Origin: Saccharopolyspora dendranthemae
GTDB lineage: Bacteria; Actinomycetota; Actinomycetes; Mycobacteriales; Pseudonocardiaceae
Assembly (NCBI RefSeq): GCF_007829955.1
Contig: NZ_VIWX01000002.1
Span: 496,001-560,000, forward strand
Length of the DNA: 64,000 nucleotides
Direction: 5' to 3'
Position 1 is the stretch's first letter. Each line of letters starts with the position of its first letter. Positions 1 to 9,757 of the stretch are shown piece after piece. The notes below the pieces were generated by a model that searched no databases, was not told the DNA's origin, and saw only the letters and a list, made by a program, of their open reading frames with translations. The position numbers and the translations under genes are program-made.

Positions 1-518
1 TCCTTGGCGGAGACCCAGTGCGGGAGTTCGCCGGTCAGCTGCACGCCCCAGATCTCGGGCATCCGCACGCGCAGGGGCTGGCCTGCGATCGCCAACGCCA
101 CTTCCAGGCCTCCGACACCGATGGCGAGCATCCCCAGCGAGCCCGCCGCGCAGGTGTGCGAGTCGGATCCGACCATGGTCTTGCCGGGCACGCCGAAGCG
201 CTGCATGTGGGTGGGGTGTGAGACGCCGTTGCCGGGCTTGGAGAACCACAGGCCGTAGCGCCGGCTGGCCGACCGGAGGAACTCGTGGTCTTCGGCGTTC
301 TTCTCGTCGGTCTGCAGCAGGTTGTGGTCCACGTATTGCACGCTGATCTCGGTCCTGGCGCGGGAGAGTCCGAGCGCCTCCAGTTCCTGCATGACCAGCG
401 TGCCGGTGGCGTCCTGGGTGAGGGTCTGGTCGATGGTGAGGGAGATCTCGGCGCCGGCCGAGAGATCGCCGTCGACCAAGTGCGAGGCGATGAGCTTGTG
501 GGCGAGGTTGCGGGCCAC
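1..518 (-). CDS. acn: Aconitate hydratase, N-terminal part (cut by window edge)
   Basis: Aconitase interconverts citrate and isocitrate in the TCA cycle, using a 4Fe-4S cluster. Reading leftwards from a GTG at 518 gives MARNLAHKLIASHLVDGD, then the family segments QTLTQDATGTLVMQELEALG, YVDHNLLQTDEKNAEDHEFL, KPGNGVSHPTHMQRFG and VGSDSHTCAAGSLGMLAIG. These match the roughly 650-residue bacterial aconitase/LeuC-like form. An AAGGAG at 525-530, six bases before the GTG, fixes the start. Only about 172 residues are inside the window, so the C-terminal swivel domain and the remaining cluster cysteines cannot be judged. It stands next to acs and acetate transport genes, which fits acetate and TCA metabolism, but co-transcription is not shown: acs ends 464 bases upstream with its own terminator. 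Confidence 0.93.
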   Translation of the reverse strand, partial: MARNLAHKLIASHLVDGDLSAGAEISLTIDQTLTQDATGTLVMQELEALGLSRARTEISVQYVDHNLLQTDEKNAEDHEFLRSASRRYGLWFSKPGNGVSHPTHMQRFGVPGKTMVGSDSHTCAAGSLGMLAIGVGGLEVALAIAGQPLRVRMPEIWGVQLTGELPHWVSAK

Positions 519-936
519 CGATATCTCCTTCCCGCGGGGTTCGTCCACCCGACCTTCTGCTCCCGGTTCCTGCAGCGTTCCTCGTGCCGAGCCGATGATC
601 GACGTGGTTGTTCCTGGGGTGCCAACCCTGCCACGGGCATCCACGTGGTGCTCGCAGGTTTGCCCGCAGGTCGTCACCACCGACGTCTGTCGATCCGGCC
701 GACCTGGCTTCGGTCGAGTAGGAGCGATTTGAGGTTCGAGCGAGGTGCTGCAGGTCTTGTGCTGCGGGAGACGTGTGTCCAGCCGGGTTCGCCATGTCCT
801 GCGACTCCCAGGTGTCCTTCCGCAAGGGCTACCCGAGCTTCGCCGAGCCGAATCCGCTGGGCCAGGAATCGGAATCCTGCGGGTCGTCGCGCCGCACGGC
901 CTCGACACCGCCGCCGAGGCTCACGGCGGTGGCTTC
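519..936. other. Non-coding stretch upstream of aconitase
   Basis: About 420 bases lie between the aconitase start and the acs terminator. The reading frames here are short, lack plausible ribosome sites and resemble no family I know. The stretch presumably holds the aconitase promoter on the minus strand. I see no tRNA, repeat or clear operator in it. Confidence 0.5.
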
Positions 937-971
937 GTGGGTGGCCGGGAGAGCTCCTCCCGGCCACCCAC
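937..971 (-). terminator. Rho-independent-type hairpin after acs
   Basis: A perfect 15-bp inverted repeat (937-951 pairing with 957-971) encloses a 5-base loop. It lies 11 bases beyond the acs stop codon. There is no long T-tract, as is usual for high-GC actinomycete terminators. Confidence 0.8.
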
Positions 972-982
972 TCGTGGCGGGG

Positions 983-2923
983 TCACGCGCCGGTGTGGAG
1001 GCCCTGGGAGATCAGGTCCATCACCGAGGAGTCGGCCAGGGTGGTGACGTCGCCGACTTCGCGGTTCTCGGCGACGTCGCGCAGCAGGCGGCGCATGATC
1101 TTGCCGGAGCGGGTTTTGGGGAGCTCGGGTACGACCATGATCTGGCGTGGTTTGGCGATGGGGCCGATCTCCTTGGAGACGTGGTCGCGGAGTTCGGCCA
1201 GGGCGGTTTCGCCGCCGGCTTCGTCGGCGACGCCGCCGCGCAGGATCACGAAGGCCACGATGCCCTGGCCGGTGGTCGGGTCGCTGGCGCCGACGACGGC
1301 GGCTTCGGCCACGTTGGGGTGCGAGACCAGCGCGGATTCGACCTCGGTGGTGGAGATGCGGTGGCCGGAGACGTTCATGACGTCGTCGACGCGGCCCAGC
1401 AGCCACATGTCGCCGTCGGCGTCGTACTTGGCGCCGTCACCGGCGAAGTAGAAACCCAGGTCGGCGAACTTGGACCAGTAGGTGTCCTTGTAGCGCTCGT
1501 CGTCGCCCCAGATGCCGCGCAGCATCGCCGGCCAGGGCTTGTCCAGGACCAGCAGCCCGCCGCCACCGGGGCCGACGTCGGTGCCGTTCTCGTCGACGAC
1601 CTTGGCCGAGATGCCGGGCAGCGGTGTTTGCGCCGAGCCGGGTTTGGCGGCGGTGGCGCCGGGCAGCGGCGAGATCATGATCGCGCCGGTCTCGGTCTGC
1701 CACCAGGTGTCCACGATCGGGGTGCGGTCGGAGCCGATGTTCTTGCGGTACCAGATCCAGGCCTCGGGGTTGATCGGTTCACCGACCGAGCCCAGCACCC
1801 GCAGCGACGAGAGGTCGTATTTCGCGGGGATCTCCGCGCCCCACTTCATGAAGGTGCGGATCGTGGTCGGCGCGGTGTAGTAGATCGTGACGCCGTACTT
1901 CTGGACGATCTCCCAGTGGCGGCCCTCGTGCGGCGCGTTCGGGGTGCCTTCGTAGATGACCTGGGTGGCGCCGTTGGCCAGCGGGCCGTAGACGATGTAG
2001 GTGTGCCCGGTGACCCAGCCGATGTCGGCGGTGCACCAGTAGACGTCGGTGTCGGGTTTGAGGTCGAAGACGGTGTGGTGGGTGTAGGCGGCCTGGGTGA
2101 GGTAGCCGCCGGAGGTGTGCAGGATGCCCTTGGGTTTCCCGGTGGTGCCCGAGGTGTAGAGGATGAACAGCGGGTGCTCGCTGTCGAAGGCCTGCGGGGT
2201 GTGGGTGTCGGGCTGGCGGTCGACGACGTCGTGCCACCACTTGTCGTGCGCGTCGTTCCACTGCACGTCGATGCCGGTGCGCTGGACGACCAGCACGTGC
2301 TGGATGCTCGGGGCCTCGGCGATGGCCTCGTCGACGCCTGCCTTCAGGGGCATGGCCTTGCCGCGCCGGTACTGACCGTCGGCGGTGATGACGACCTTGG
2401 CCTCGGCGTCGTTGATCCGCGAGCGCAGCGCTTCGGCGGAGAAGCCGCCGAACACGACGCTGTGCATCGCGCCGAGACGCGCGCAGGCCAGCATCGAGAA
2501 CACGGCCTCGGGCAGCATCGGCAGGTAGATCGCGACCCGGTCACCCGCGCCGACACCGAGTTCGGCCAGGGCGTTGGCGGTGCGGGACACCTCGCGCTGC
2601 AGCTCCGCGTAGGTGATGGCGCGGCTGTCGCCCGGCTCGCCTTCCCAGTGGATGGCCACGCGGTCACCGTTGCCGGCCTCGACGTGCCGGTCCGCGCAGT
2701 TGTAGGCGACGTTGAGCGTGCCGTCGACGAACCACTTGGCGTAGGGCGCGTCGGACCAGTCCAGGACCTGGCCCCACTTCTGATCCCAGTGCAACCGCGA
2801 CGCCTGCTCGGCCCAGAACGCCTCGCGGTCCGCATCGGCCTGGCCGTACAGCGCCGACGTGGCGTTGGCCTGCGCCGCGAACTCCTCGGACGGTGCGAAT
2901 CGATCGTGGGCTGCGTTGCTCAC
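983..2923 (-). CDS. acs: Acetyl-CoA synthetase
   Basis: This AMP-forming enzyme converts acetate, ATP and CoA to acetyl-CoA through acetyl-AMP. The 646-residue protein has the usual length. It shows the ATP-binding loop YTSGTTGKPKG, WWQTETGAIM, the hinge GRVDDVMNVSGHR, and near the C terminus KTRSGKIMRR, whose lysine is the catalytic residue and the usual acetylation site. The GTG at 2923 is chosen because GAAGGAG sits five bases upstream; an in-frame GTG at 2929 overlaps that site. The gene is divergent from the histidine kinase gene, and two acetate-type symporters follow that one, so the region looks like an acetate uptake and activation locus. A strong hairpin follows the stop codon. Confidence 0.97.
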   Translation of the reverse strand: MSNAAHDRFAPSEEFAAQANATSALYGQADADREAFWAEQASRLHWDQKWGQVLDWSDAPYAKWFVDGTLNVAYNCADRHVEAGNGDRVAIHWEGEPGDSRAITYAELQREVSRTANALAELGVGAGDRVAIYLPMLPEAVFSMLACARLGAMHSVVFGGFSAEALRSRINDAEAKVVITADGQYRRGKAMPLKAGVDEAIAEAPSIQHVLVVQRTGIDVQWNDAHDKWWHDVVDRQPDTHTPQAFDSEHPLFILYTSGTTGKPKGILHTSGGYLTQAAYTHHTVFDLKPDTDVYWCTADIGWVTGHTYIVYGPLANGATQVIYEGTPNAPHEGRHWEIVQKYGVTIYYTAPTTIRTFMKWGAEIPAKYDLSSLRVLGSVGEPINPEAWIWYRKNIGSDRTPIVDTWWQTETGAIMISPLPGATAAKPGSAQTPLPGISAKVVDENGTDVGPGGGGLLVLDKPWPAMLRGIWGDDERYKDTYWSKFADLGFYFAGDGAKYDADGDMWLLGRVDDVMNVSGHRISTTEVESALVSHPNVAEAAVVGASDPTTGQGIVAFVILRGGVADEAGGETALAELRDHVSKEIGPIAKPRQIMVVPELPKTRSGKIMRRLLRDVAENREVGDVTTLADSSVMDLISQGLHTGA

Positions 2924-3128
2924 GGACACTCCTTCGTGCTCGGTGCGCGGTACTGGGCACGCAACGTAAGCAACTCCCGTGATCTGTGGCACCACCTGCG
3001 CGACCGATCGCCGTGCTGACGCGTCCGAACGTCCCTGCACCGCGACGAGCGGCGGATGAGCGGTCTCGCTCACGTCAGCCGAACGGATTAGCATCCCAGC
3101 ATCCATCAATGGCGATTTGGGGTTCTCG

Positions 3129-4211
3129 ATGCCGGCACCGACCCACCGCACGCCGTCGGGCGCGTGGTCGTTGCGGCGCTCGGACTCCGAATCGGTGCTG
3201 CGCACCGCGCGACGCCTGGCCGTGAACCTGCGCGCCGGTCCCGCCGGACCCGGGGTGCCCAGCGCGCTGCGCGACCTCCGCAGGCTCCTGGACGTGAACG
3301 CGGTCGGGATCAGCGATCTGTCGGGGTCGCTGCAGTGGTCCGGCCGGTCCAAGGCCGAACCGGACGCGGTGACCTCGGTGGCCGACGTGCTGCACACCGA
3401 AACCCGCAGCGGCCGCCCACCGCTGGTGGCGATGCCGCTGCTGGTCCAGGACGAGCTCGCCGGGGTGCTGGTCATCGACGGGGAGGTCCGGACGTCCGCG
3501 GTGCGTGAAGCCACCGCCTGGGTCGAGGACGCGCTGGAGCACGGCAGGCTGGAGCACTCGGCGGAGCTGGCCGCGCAGTCCGAGCTGCGCGCGCTGCGGG
3601 CCGAGATCTCCCCGCACTTCATGTACAACGCCATGACCGTGATCGGCTCGCTCGTGCGCTCGGACCCCGAGCGCTCCCACGAGCTGATGCTCGATTTCGC
3701 CGAGTTCATCCGCTACGGGCTGGCCCGGCACCGCGACTACACCACCGTCTCCGACGAGTTCCACGCGATCGAGACCTACCTCGCTCTGCAGCGCGCGGTG
3801 CTGGGGGAGCGGCTGCGGGTGCAGATCCGCGTCGCGCCCGAGGTGCTGGCCGTGGCGATCCCGTACCTGGTGCTGCAGCCGCTGGTCGAGAACGCCGTGC
3901 GGCACGGCATGGAACCCCGGTTCACCCCGGGCACCCAACGGGTCGGCACCGTGCAGGTGCGCGGCGAAGCCGAGGGCAACGACCTGGTCATCAGCGTCGA
4001 GGACGACGGGGCCGGGATGGACCCCGCCCACGCCGAGGCGATCCTCGCCGGGCACGGGCCTGCCGACTCGGTGGGACTGGCCAACGTCGACCGGCGGCTG
4101 CGCAGCGTTTACGGCGCCTGGTACGGGCTGGTCGTGGAAACCGCCGAGGGAGCGGGCACCCGAGTGGTCGTCCGCGTCCCGCGATTCCATCCGGGAGTGG
4201 TGCCGAGTTGA
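3129..4211 (+). CDS. LytS/YehU-type sensor histidine kinase
   Basis: The protein has about 360 residues. An N-terminal GAF-like sensory region (about 20-135) is followed by a His_kinase domain (about 150-230) with the phospho-acceptor motif ISPHFMYNA. The ATPase domain has N-box LVENAVRHG, G-box VEDDGAGMD and a later SVGLANVDRRL. No membrane segment is seen, so it probably senses a cytosolic signal. An alternative TTG at 3117 would add four residues; ATG 3129 is preferred. Its stop overlaps the TTG start of the response regulator. In related actinobacterial loci such pairs accompany acetate or monocarboxylate symporters. Control of the adjacent transporter genes and the divergent acs is inferred from position only. 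Confidence 0.88.
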   Translation: MPAPTHRTPSGAWSLRRSDSESVLRTARRLAVNLRAGPAGPGVPSALRDLRRLLDVNAVGISDLSGSLQWSGRSKAEPDAVTSVADVLHTETRSGRPPLVAMPLLVQDELAGVLVIDGEVRTSAVREATAWVEDALEHGRLEHSAELAAQSELRALRAEISPHFMYNAMTVIGSLVRSDPERSHELMLDFAEFIRYGLARHRDYTTVSDEFHAIETYLALQRAVLGERLRVQIRVAPEVLAVAIPYLVLQPLVENAVRHGMEPRFTPGTQRVGTVQVRGEAEGNDLVISVEDDGAGMDPAHAEAILAGHGPADSVGLANVDRRLRSVYGAWYGLVVETAEGAGTRVVVRVPRFHPGVVPS

Positions 4212-4987
4212 GCGAAGGACTGCGCGCGCTGGCCGTGGACGACCTCCCGCCCGCGCTCGACGAGCTGTGCAGGCTGCTGCGGGAGGCGCCCGAGGTCGCC
4301 GAGGTCGTGGCGGCCTCGGACTCGCTGAGCGCGCTGCGCACGTTGCAGAGCGACCGGTTCGACGTGGTGTTCCTGGACATCTCCATGCCCGGGCTGGACG
4401 GCATGGAGCTGGCATCGCTGCTGGCGAAGATGAGCGAGCCGCCGGTGATCGTGTTCGTCACCGCGTACGAGCAGCACGCCGTGCAGGCCTACGACATCGG
4501 AGCCGTGGACTACCTGCTCAAACCCGTGCGCGCGGAACGGCTCTCGGCGGCGTTGGACCGCGTGGCCCGGCTGTTGACCACTGAGGACGTCGTGGAACCC
4601 GTTCCGGCGCAGCCGGACGCGATGGTCGCGCTCCCGGTGGAGACGGCGGGCCGGACCCGCTACGTGCGGCGCAGCGAGGTGCTGTTCGCCGAGGCGCACG
4701 GCGACTACGTGCGGCTGAACACCCGCAGCGGCGTGCACGTGGTGCGCATGCCCCTGTCGCGGCTCGAGGAGTACTGGGAGGGAGCCGGTTTCGTGCGGGT
4801 GCACCGCAGCTTCCTGCTGTCGCTGGGGGCGGTGCGGGAGTTGCGCAGCGATTCCGCCGGAGCGCTCAACGCCCACACCGACGCCGGGGACGTCCCGGTC
4901 AGCCGCAGGCACGCCCGGGACCTGCGGGAGCGGTTGCTGGACAACGCCCGTCAGGCCGAGGCGGCCCAGCCGCGGGGGCGCGGATGA
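4208..4987 (+). CDS. LytTR-family response regulator
   Basis: The 259-residue protein has a receiver domain (about 1-115), with acidic residues VDD near the start, phospho-acceptor Asp in VVFLDISMPGLDG, and Lys in DYLLKPVRAE. A LytTR DNA-binding domain follows (about 145-250), with GRTRYVRRSEVLFAEAHGDY and the conserved FVRVHRSFLLSL. It starts at a TTG that overlaps the kinase stop codon by four bases, so the two are translationally coupled partners. It probably activates the downstream symporter and perhaps acs. No direct-repeat LytTR site was firmly identified. Confidence 0.9.
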   Translation: MSEGLRALAVDDLPPALDELCRLLREAPEVAEVVAASDSLSALRTLQSDRFDVVFLDISMPGLDGMELASLLAKMSEPPVIVFVTAYEQHAVQAYDIGAVDYLLKPVRAERLSAALDRVARLLTTEDVVEPVPAQPDAMVALPVETAGRTRYVRRSEVLFAEAHGDYVRLNTRSGVHVVRMPLSRLEEYWEGAGFVRVHRSFLLSLGAVRELRSDSAGALNAHTDAGDVPVSRRHARDLRERLLDNARQAEAAQPRGRG

Positions 4988-5334
4988 GCGGTGGCCCGAA
5001 GCGGGTGGCGGTGACCAGCCCGCAAACCCGGGTGGCGCACGCTCGCCGCGTGATGCGGCGGCGTTGGCGAGCGCCGCGCCTGGAACCGGGTGAGGCCGTG
5101 CGGGCGAGGTCCCTGCACCGGGCGCAGCGCAGGCTCGGCGCGGTGACTCTTCTCCTGCTGTTCGCGCTGGTCTTCGGGTTGCCCTTGGTGTTCGCGGCGG
5201 CTCCGGTGCTCGACGAGGTGCGGGTCCTCGGCGTCCCGGTCTCCTGGGCGTTGCTGGTGCTGCTGCCGTTCCCGGCGATGGCCGCGCTGGCGCGCTGGCA
5301 GCTGCGCGCGGCCGAGCGCGTCGAGGAGCGCTGA
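4984..5334 (+). CDS. Small two-helix membrane protein of the symporter operon
   Basis: The predicted protein has 116 residues, a very basic N terminus, and two hydrophobic segments (about 52-72 and 80-100). The ATG overlaps the response-regulator stop, and the next gene starts three bases after its own stop. Small two-helix proteins encoded just before a solute:sodium symporter are common; the DUF485 protein at 7184 plays that role for ActP here. This one probably belongs to the symporter at 5338 in the same way. It has no motif that shows a catalytic function, and I cannot name a family with certainty. Confidence 0.7.
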   Translation: MSGGPKRVAVTSPQTRVAHARRVMRRRWRAPRLEPGEAVRARSLHRAQRRLGAVTLLLLFALVFGLPLVFAAAPVLDEVRVLGVPVSWALLVLLPFPAMAALARWQLRAAERVEER

Positions 5335-5337
5335 GTC

Positions 5338-7011
5338 GTGTTCGCCCTGCTGGCCGTCGCGGTCGTCGTGCTCCTCACGCTGCTGATCGGGCTGCGCGGG
5401 GTGGCGGCCATGCGCACCACCTCGGACTTCCTGGTCGCCTCCCGGCAGGTGTCGCCGCTGGTCAACGCGGCGGCCGTTTCGGGGGAGTACCTCTCGGCGG
5501 CGTCCTTCCTCGGCGTGGCCGGGCTGATGCTGTCCCACGGCGCGGGCGCGCTGTGGTACCCGGTGGGGTTCACCGCCGGGTACGTCGCGATGCTGGTGCT
5601 CGTCGCGGCACCGATGCGCCGGTCCGGGGCGCTCACGGTGCCCGACTTCGCCGAGGCCCGCTTCGCCTCACCGGAGCTGCGGCGGCTGGCGGCGGTGGTG
5701 GTGCTGATCATCGGCGGGCTGTACCTGGTCCCGCAGTTCCGCACCGCGGGCCTCGTGCTCAGCGTCGTCAGCGGGACGCCGTACTGGGTGGGCGTGGTGA
5801 TCGCCGGGACCGCCGTGTCGGTCACGCTGGCACTCGGCGGCATGCGAGCGGCGACCTACGTGCAGGCGTTCCAGTTCTGCCTGAAGCTGCTGCTGTTCGT
5901 GATCCCCGCGGTGTGGCTGGTGCTTCAGGTGGGCCCGGCGGTGCGGCACGAGGCGCTGAATCCGGTGCAGTTCACCCACTTCGCCGAGGACACCCCGGTG
6001 ACCTTCCGCGTCGCCGTCGACCTCGACATCACCGAGCCGGTGACCGCGCGCGACGCCGAGGGACGACCGGTGCCGCTGCAGCCGGGCGCTCACGAGATCG
6101 AGGCGGGCCGGACGCTGACGTTCCCGGCCGGCGCGGCGGTCCCCGCGATCGACGGCATGGACGTGCCGGGCGGTCCGGACTGGCGGCGCCCGCTGCTGGA
6201 CCTGGAGAACGCGGGCCACCCGCTGCTGGGGACCTGGGCGGTGCTGATGGCCACCATGTTCGGCACGATGGGATTGCCGCACGTCATCGTGCGGTTCCAC
6301 ACCAGCCGCGACGGGCGCGCGGCGCGGCGGGCCGCCGCCATCACGGTGCTGCTGCTGGGCAGCTTCTACCTGTTCCCGGGCATCTACGGTGCGCTCGGCC
6401 GGGTGCTCGTGCCGCAGCTGTACCTCTCCGGCGTCACCGACTCGGTGGTGGTCGGACTGCCCGCGCAGGTCGACACCGGCTGGGTCGGCACGGTGTTCAC
6501 CTCGCTGCTCACGGGCGGGGCGTTCGCGGCGTTCCTCGCGACGTCGCTGGGCCTGCTGCTGGTGGTGTCCGGCGCGATCTCCCACGACCTCACCCCGGGC
6601 GGTCTCGGCCAGCTCCGCTGGACCGTGCTGGGCGCGGCGGCCGTGGTCGTCCTGCTCGCGCTGCAGGCCGCCCACCTGTCCGCCGGCGTGCTCGTGACCT
6701 GGGGATTCACCGTCGCCGCCGCCACGTTCTGCCCGCTGCTGGTGCTGGGGATCTGGTGGCCTCGGCTGACCCGGACCGGAGCGCTGTGGGGCGTGCTCGT
6801 CGGGTTGACCGCCACGTCCGGAGCCATCGGCGCGACCCTGTTCGGTCCGCCGGTCGACGGCGCGCCCGCGATCCTGCTCGCCCAGCCCGCGCCGTGGGCT
6901 GTGCCGCTGTCCTTCGCCACCATGATCGCGATCTCGCTGCGCGGGAAGCCCCCGACGTGGGCGGAGACCGCCATGCTGCGCCTGCACCTGGACGAACCGT
7001 CGCGCTCCTGA
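5338..7011 (+). CDS. Sodium:solute symporter (SSS family, acetate-permease-like)
   Basis: The 557-residue protein has about 13 hydrophobic segments and SSS signatures, including GEYLSAASFLGVAGL near residue 50 and GTMGLPHVIVRFHTS near 315, both very like ActP. It probably imports acetate or a related monocarboxylate with sodium. A hydrophilic stretch of about 80 residues (roughly 200-285) lies between helices and is predicted to be outside the cell. ActP at 7546 has a shorter loop at this point, so the loop may give a different substrate range. The start is GTG 5338, three bases after the preceding stop, which makes a tight four-gene operon with the two-component system. Confidence 0.9.
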   Translation: MFALLAVAVVVLLTLLIGLRGVAAMRTTSDFLVASRQVSPLVNAAAVSGEYLSAASFLGVAGLMLSHGAGALWYPVGFTAGYVAMLVLVAAPMRRSGALTVPDFAEARFASPELRRLAAVVVLIIGGLYLVPQFRTAGLVLSVVSGTPYWVGVVIAGTAVSVTLALGGMRAATYVQAFQFCLKLLLFVIPAVWLVLQVGPAVRHEALNPVQFTHFAEDTPVTFRVAVDLDITEPVTARDAEGRPVPLQPGAHEIEAGRTLTFPAGAAVPAIDGMDVPGGPDWRRPLLDLENAGHPLLGTWAVLMATMFGTMGLPHVIVRFHTSRDGRAARRAAAITVLLLGSFYLFPGIYGALGRVLVPQLYLSGVTDSVVVGLPAQVDTGWVGTVFTSLLTGGAFAAFLATSLGLLLVVSGAISHDLTPGGLGQLRWTVLGAAAVVVLLALQAAHLSAGVLVTWGFTVAAATFCPLLVLGIWWPRLTRTGALWGVLVGLTATSGAIGATLFGPPVDGAPAILLAQPAPWAVPLSFATMIAISLRGKPPTWAETAMLRLHLDEPSRS

Positions 7012-7183
7012 GCGCGTTGTCGACGCGCAGGTAACGGGCCGGAGAAGGGCGCGACCGCTCGTCCTGGTCGGCGGGCCGCTCGTCGACCGTTCGTCTCGTG
7101 CGCCGGTCATCGGTCCCGGACGGCTCCCGCTGCGGCTCGCGGCTTCCTTAGCGTGGCGCTCCTCACACGTTAGGGAGGCATCC

Positions 7184-7549
7184 GTGAGCACCACCGAATC
7201 GGCCCATCCGCCGCCCAGCGAAGATGTGTGGCACGAGGCCCACGCCAGCGAGGACTTCGCCACGCTGCGCCGCAGGCTGCGGTCGTTCGTCTTCCCGGTC
7301 TCCGTGCTGTTCCTGGTCTGGTACCTGGTCTACGTGCTGCTGGCCGACTACGCGCACGAGTTCATGTCGATCAAGCTCGTCGGCAACATCAACGTCGGGC
7401 TCGTGCTGGGCCTGCTGCAGTTCGTGTCGACCTTCGCCATCACCGCGCTCTACGTGCGCTACGCCAACCGGAACCTGGACCCGGTAGCGGAGCGCATCCG
7501 CGCCAAGGTCGAAGACGCGCCCCGGAACCCCGAGAAGGAGCTGGGATGA
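7184..7549 (+). CDS. DUF485 inner-membrane protein (YjcH-like)
   Basis: The 121-residue protein has two transmembrane segments (about 43-63 and 75-100) with the family phrase FVFPVSVLFLVWYLVYVLLADYA. DUF485 proteins are encoded next to acetate permeases, as yjcH is with actP in E. coli, and probably assist the transporter. GTG 7184 follows a GGGAGG site. The TGA overlaps the actP ATG, so the two are co-translated. The 172-base gap after the previous symporter shows nothing coding and probably holds a separate promoter. Confidence 0.93.
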   Translation: MSTTESAHPPPSEDVWHEAHASEDFATLRRRLRSFVFPVSVLFLVWYLVYVLLADYAHEFMSIKLVGNINVGLVLGLLQFVSTFAITALYVRYANRNLDPVAERIRAKVEDAPRNPEKELG

Positions 7550-9153
7550 ACCACCTCGCGCAGGGGTTGCAAGGGAGCAACCCGCTGCTCAACATCGGCA
7601 TCTTCGCGGCCTTCGTCGTGGTGACGCTCGTGGTCGTGCTGCGCGCCAGCAGGAACACGAGCACCGCGGCCGACTACTACGCGGGCGGGCGCGCGTTCAC
7701 CGGCCCGCAAAACGGCATCGCGATCGCCGGTGACTACCTGTCGGCGGCGTCGTTCCTCGGCATCGTCGGTGCGATCGCGCTCTACGGGTACGACGGATTC
7801 CTGTACTCGATCGGCTTCCTGGTCGCCTGGCTGGTGGCGTTGCTGCTGGTGGCAGAACTGCTGCGCAACACCGGCAAGTACACGATGGGCGACGTGCTGG
7901 CCTTCCGCATGCGCCAGCGCCCGGTGCGCGCCGCCGCGGCGACCTCGACGTTGATGGTCAGCTTCTTCTACCTGCTGGCTCAGATGGCCGGAGCGGGCGT
8001 GCTCGTCTCGCTGCTGCTCGGCGTGTCCAGCGGCAGCGGGCAGGCGCTGGTGATCGCGATCGTCGGCGTCATCATGATCGTCTACGTGCTGGTCGGCGGC
8101 ATGAAGGGCACCACCTGGGTGCAGATCATCAAGGCGGTGCTGCTGATCAGCGGCGCGGCCGTGATGACGGTGTGGACGCTGGGCCTCTACGGCTTCGACT
8201 TCTCCGGGCTGCTGCAGGCGGCGGTGGACCGGGCGTCCTCCGGGGAGAAGCTGCTCAACCCCGGCGCCAAGTACGGCAAGTCCGAGACCAGCAAGCTGGA
8301 CTTCCTGTCCCTGGGCATCGCCCTGGTTCTCGGTACCGCCGGTCTGCCGCACGTGCTGATGCGCTTCTACACGGTGCCGACCGCCAAGGAGGCCCGTCGC
8401 TCGGTGGTCTGGGCGATCTGGCTGATCGGTCTGTTCTACCTGTTCTCCCTGGTGCTGGGCTACGGCGCAGCGGCCATCGTGGGACCGGAGACGATCAAGA
8501 ACGCGCCCGGTTCGTCGAACTCCGCAGCACCGCTGCTCGCCCAGGCGCTGGGCGGACCGCTGCTGCTCGGGTTCATCGCCGCCGTGGCCTTCGCGACGAT
8601 CCTGGCCGTGGTGGCGGGGCTGACGATCACCGCGTCGGCGTCGTTCGCCCACGACATCTACGCCAACGTGATCAAGCGGGGGAAGGTCGAGGACAAGGAC
8701 GCCGAGGTCCGCGTCGCGCGGATCACCGCGGTGGTCATCGGCGCGGTCGCCATCGTCGGCGGCATCCTGGCCCGCAACCAGAACGTCGCGTTCCTGGTCG
8801 CTCTGGCCTTCGCCGTGGCCGCCTCGGCGAACCTGCCGACGATCCTCTACTCGCTGTTCTGGAAGCGGTTCAACACCTCCGGCGCGTTGTGGAGCATCTA
8901 CGGCGGTCTGATCACCACGGTGGTGCTGATCGTGTTCTCCCCGGCGGTGTCGGGCAGCGAGGAAGCGATGCTGCCGAGCGTGGACTTCCACTGGTTCCCG
9001 TTGCAGAACCCGGGTCTGGTCTCGATCCCGGCGGCGTTCTTCTTCGGGTGGTTGGGCACGATCCTGTCCAAGGAACACCTGGAGGACGAGTACGCCGAGA
9101 TGGAGGTTCGTTCCCTGACGGGAGCGGGCGCGGAGAAGGCCTCCGCGCACTGA
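7546..9153 (+). CDS. actP: Cation/acetate symporter ActP
   Basis: This 535-residue sodium:solute symporter imports acetate. Family features in order are DYYAGGRAFTGPQNGIAIAGDY (about 42-63), SAASFLGIVGAIALYGYDG, LVGGMKGTTWVQIIKAVLL, GTAGLPHVLMRFYTVP and ASASFAHDIYAN. About 13 membrane helices are predicted, and the length is normal for ActP. ATG 7546 overlaps the stop of the DUF485 gene. A strong hairpin follows the stop. Together with acs and the upstream kinase/regulator pair it forms a complete acetate uptake and activation locus. Confidence 0.95.
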   Translation: MNHLAQGLQGSNPLLNIGIFAAFVVVTLVVVLRASRNTSTAADYYAGGRAFTGPQNGIAIAGDYLSAASFLGIVGAIALYGYDGFLYSIGFLVAWLVALLLVAELLRNTGKYTMGDVLAFRMRQRPVRAAAATSTLMVSFFYLLAQMAGAGVLVSLLLGVSSGSGQALVIAIVGVIMIVYVLVGGMKGTTWVQIIKAVLLISGAAVMTVWTLGLYGFDFSGLLQAAVDRASSGEKLLNPGAKYGKSETSKLDFLSLGIALVLGTAGLPHVLMRFYTVPTAKEARRSVVWAIWLIGLFYLFSLVLGYGAAAIVGPETIKNAPGSSNSAAPLLAQALGGPLLLGFIAAVAFATILAVVAGLTITASASFAHDIYANVIKRGKVEDKDAEVRVARITAVVIGAVAIVGGILARNQNVAFLVALAFAVAASANLPTILYSLFWKRFNTSGALWSIYGGLITTVVLIVFSPAVSGSEEAMLPSVDFHWFPLQNPGLVSIPAAFFFGWLGTILSKEHLEDEYAEMEVRSLTGAGAEKASAH

Positions 9154-9684
<531 letters not shown>

Positions 9685-9725
9685 GCGAACTCGCGGCTGA
9701 ACCACGGGAGACGTGCATCTGAAAC

Positions 9726-9741
9726 ATACCCCCCGGGGTAA
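9726..9741 (+). promoter_or_regulatory. Second CstR-type operator before the sulfur genes
   Basis: The core TACCCCCCGGGGTA (9727-9740) is the exact reverse complement of the core upstream of cstR. It lies just before the Shine-Dalgarno of the metallo-beta-lactamase/rhodanese gene, so the repressor should also control an internal promoter. Confidence 0.8.
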
Positions 9742-9757
9742 TAGGGAGTGAGTGATC

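Noticed and set aside
773..3019. A long plus-strand open frame opposite acs (748 codons)
   Set aside because: It is a high-GC antisense shadow. The minus strand has a complete, motif-rich acetyl-CoA synthetase, while this frame shows only low-complexity Gly/Val/Asp sequence.
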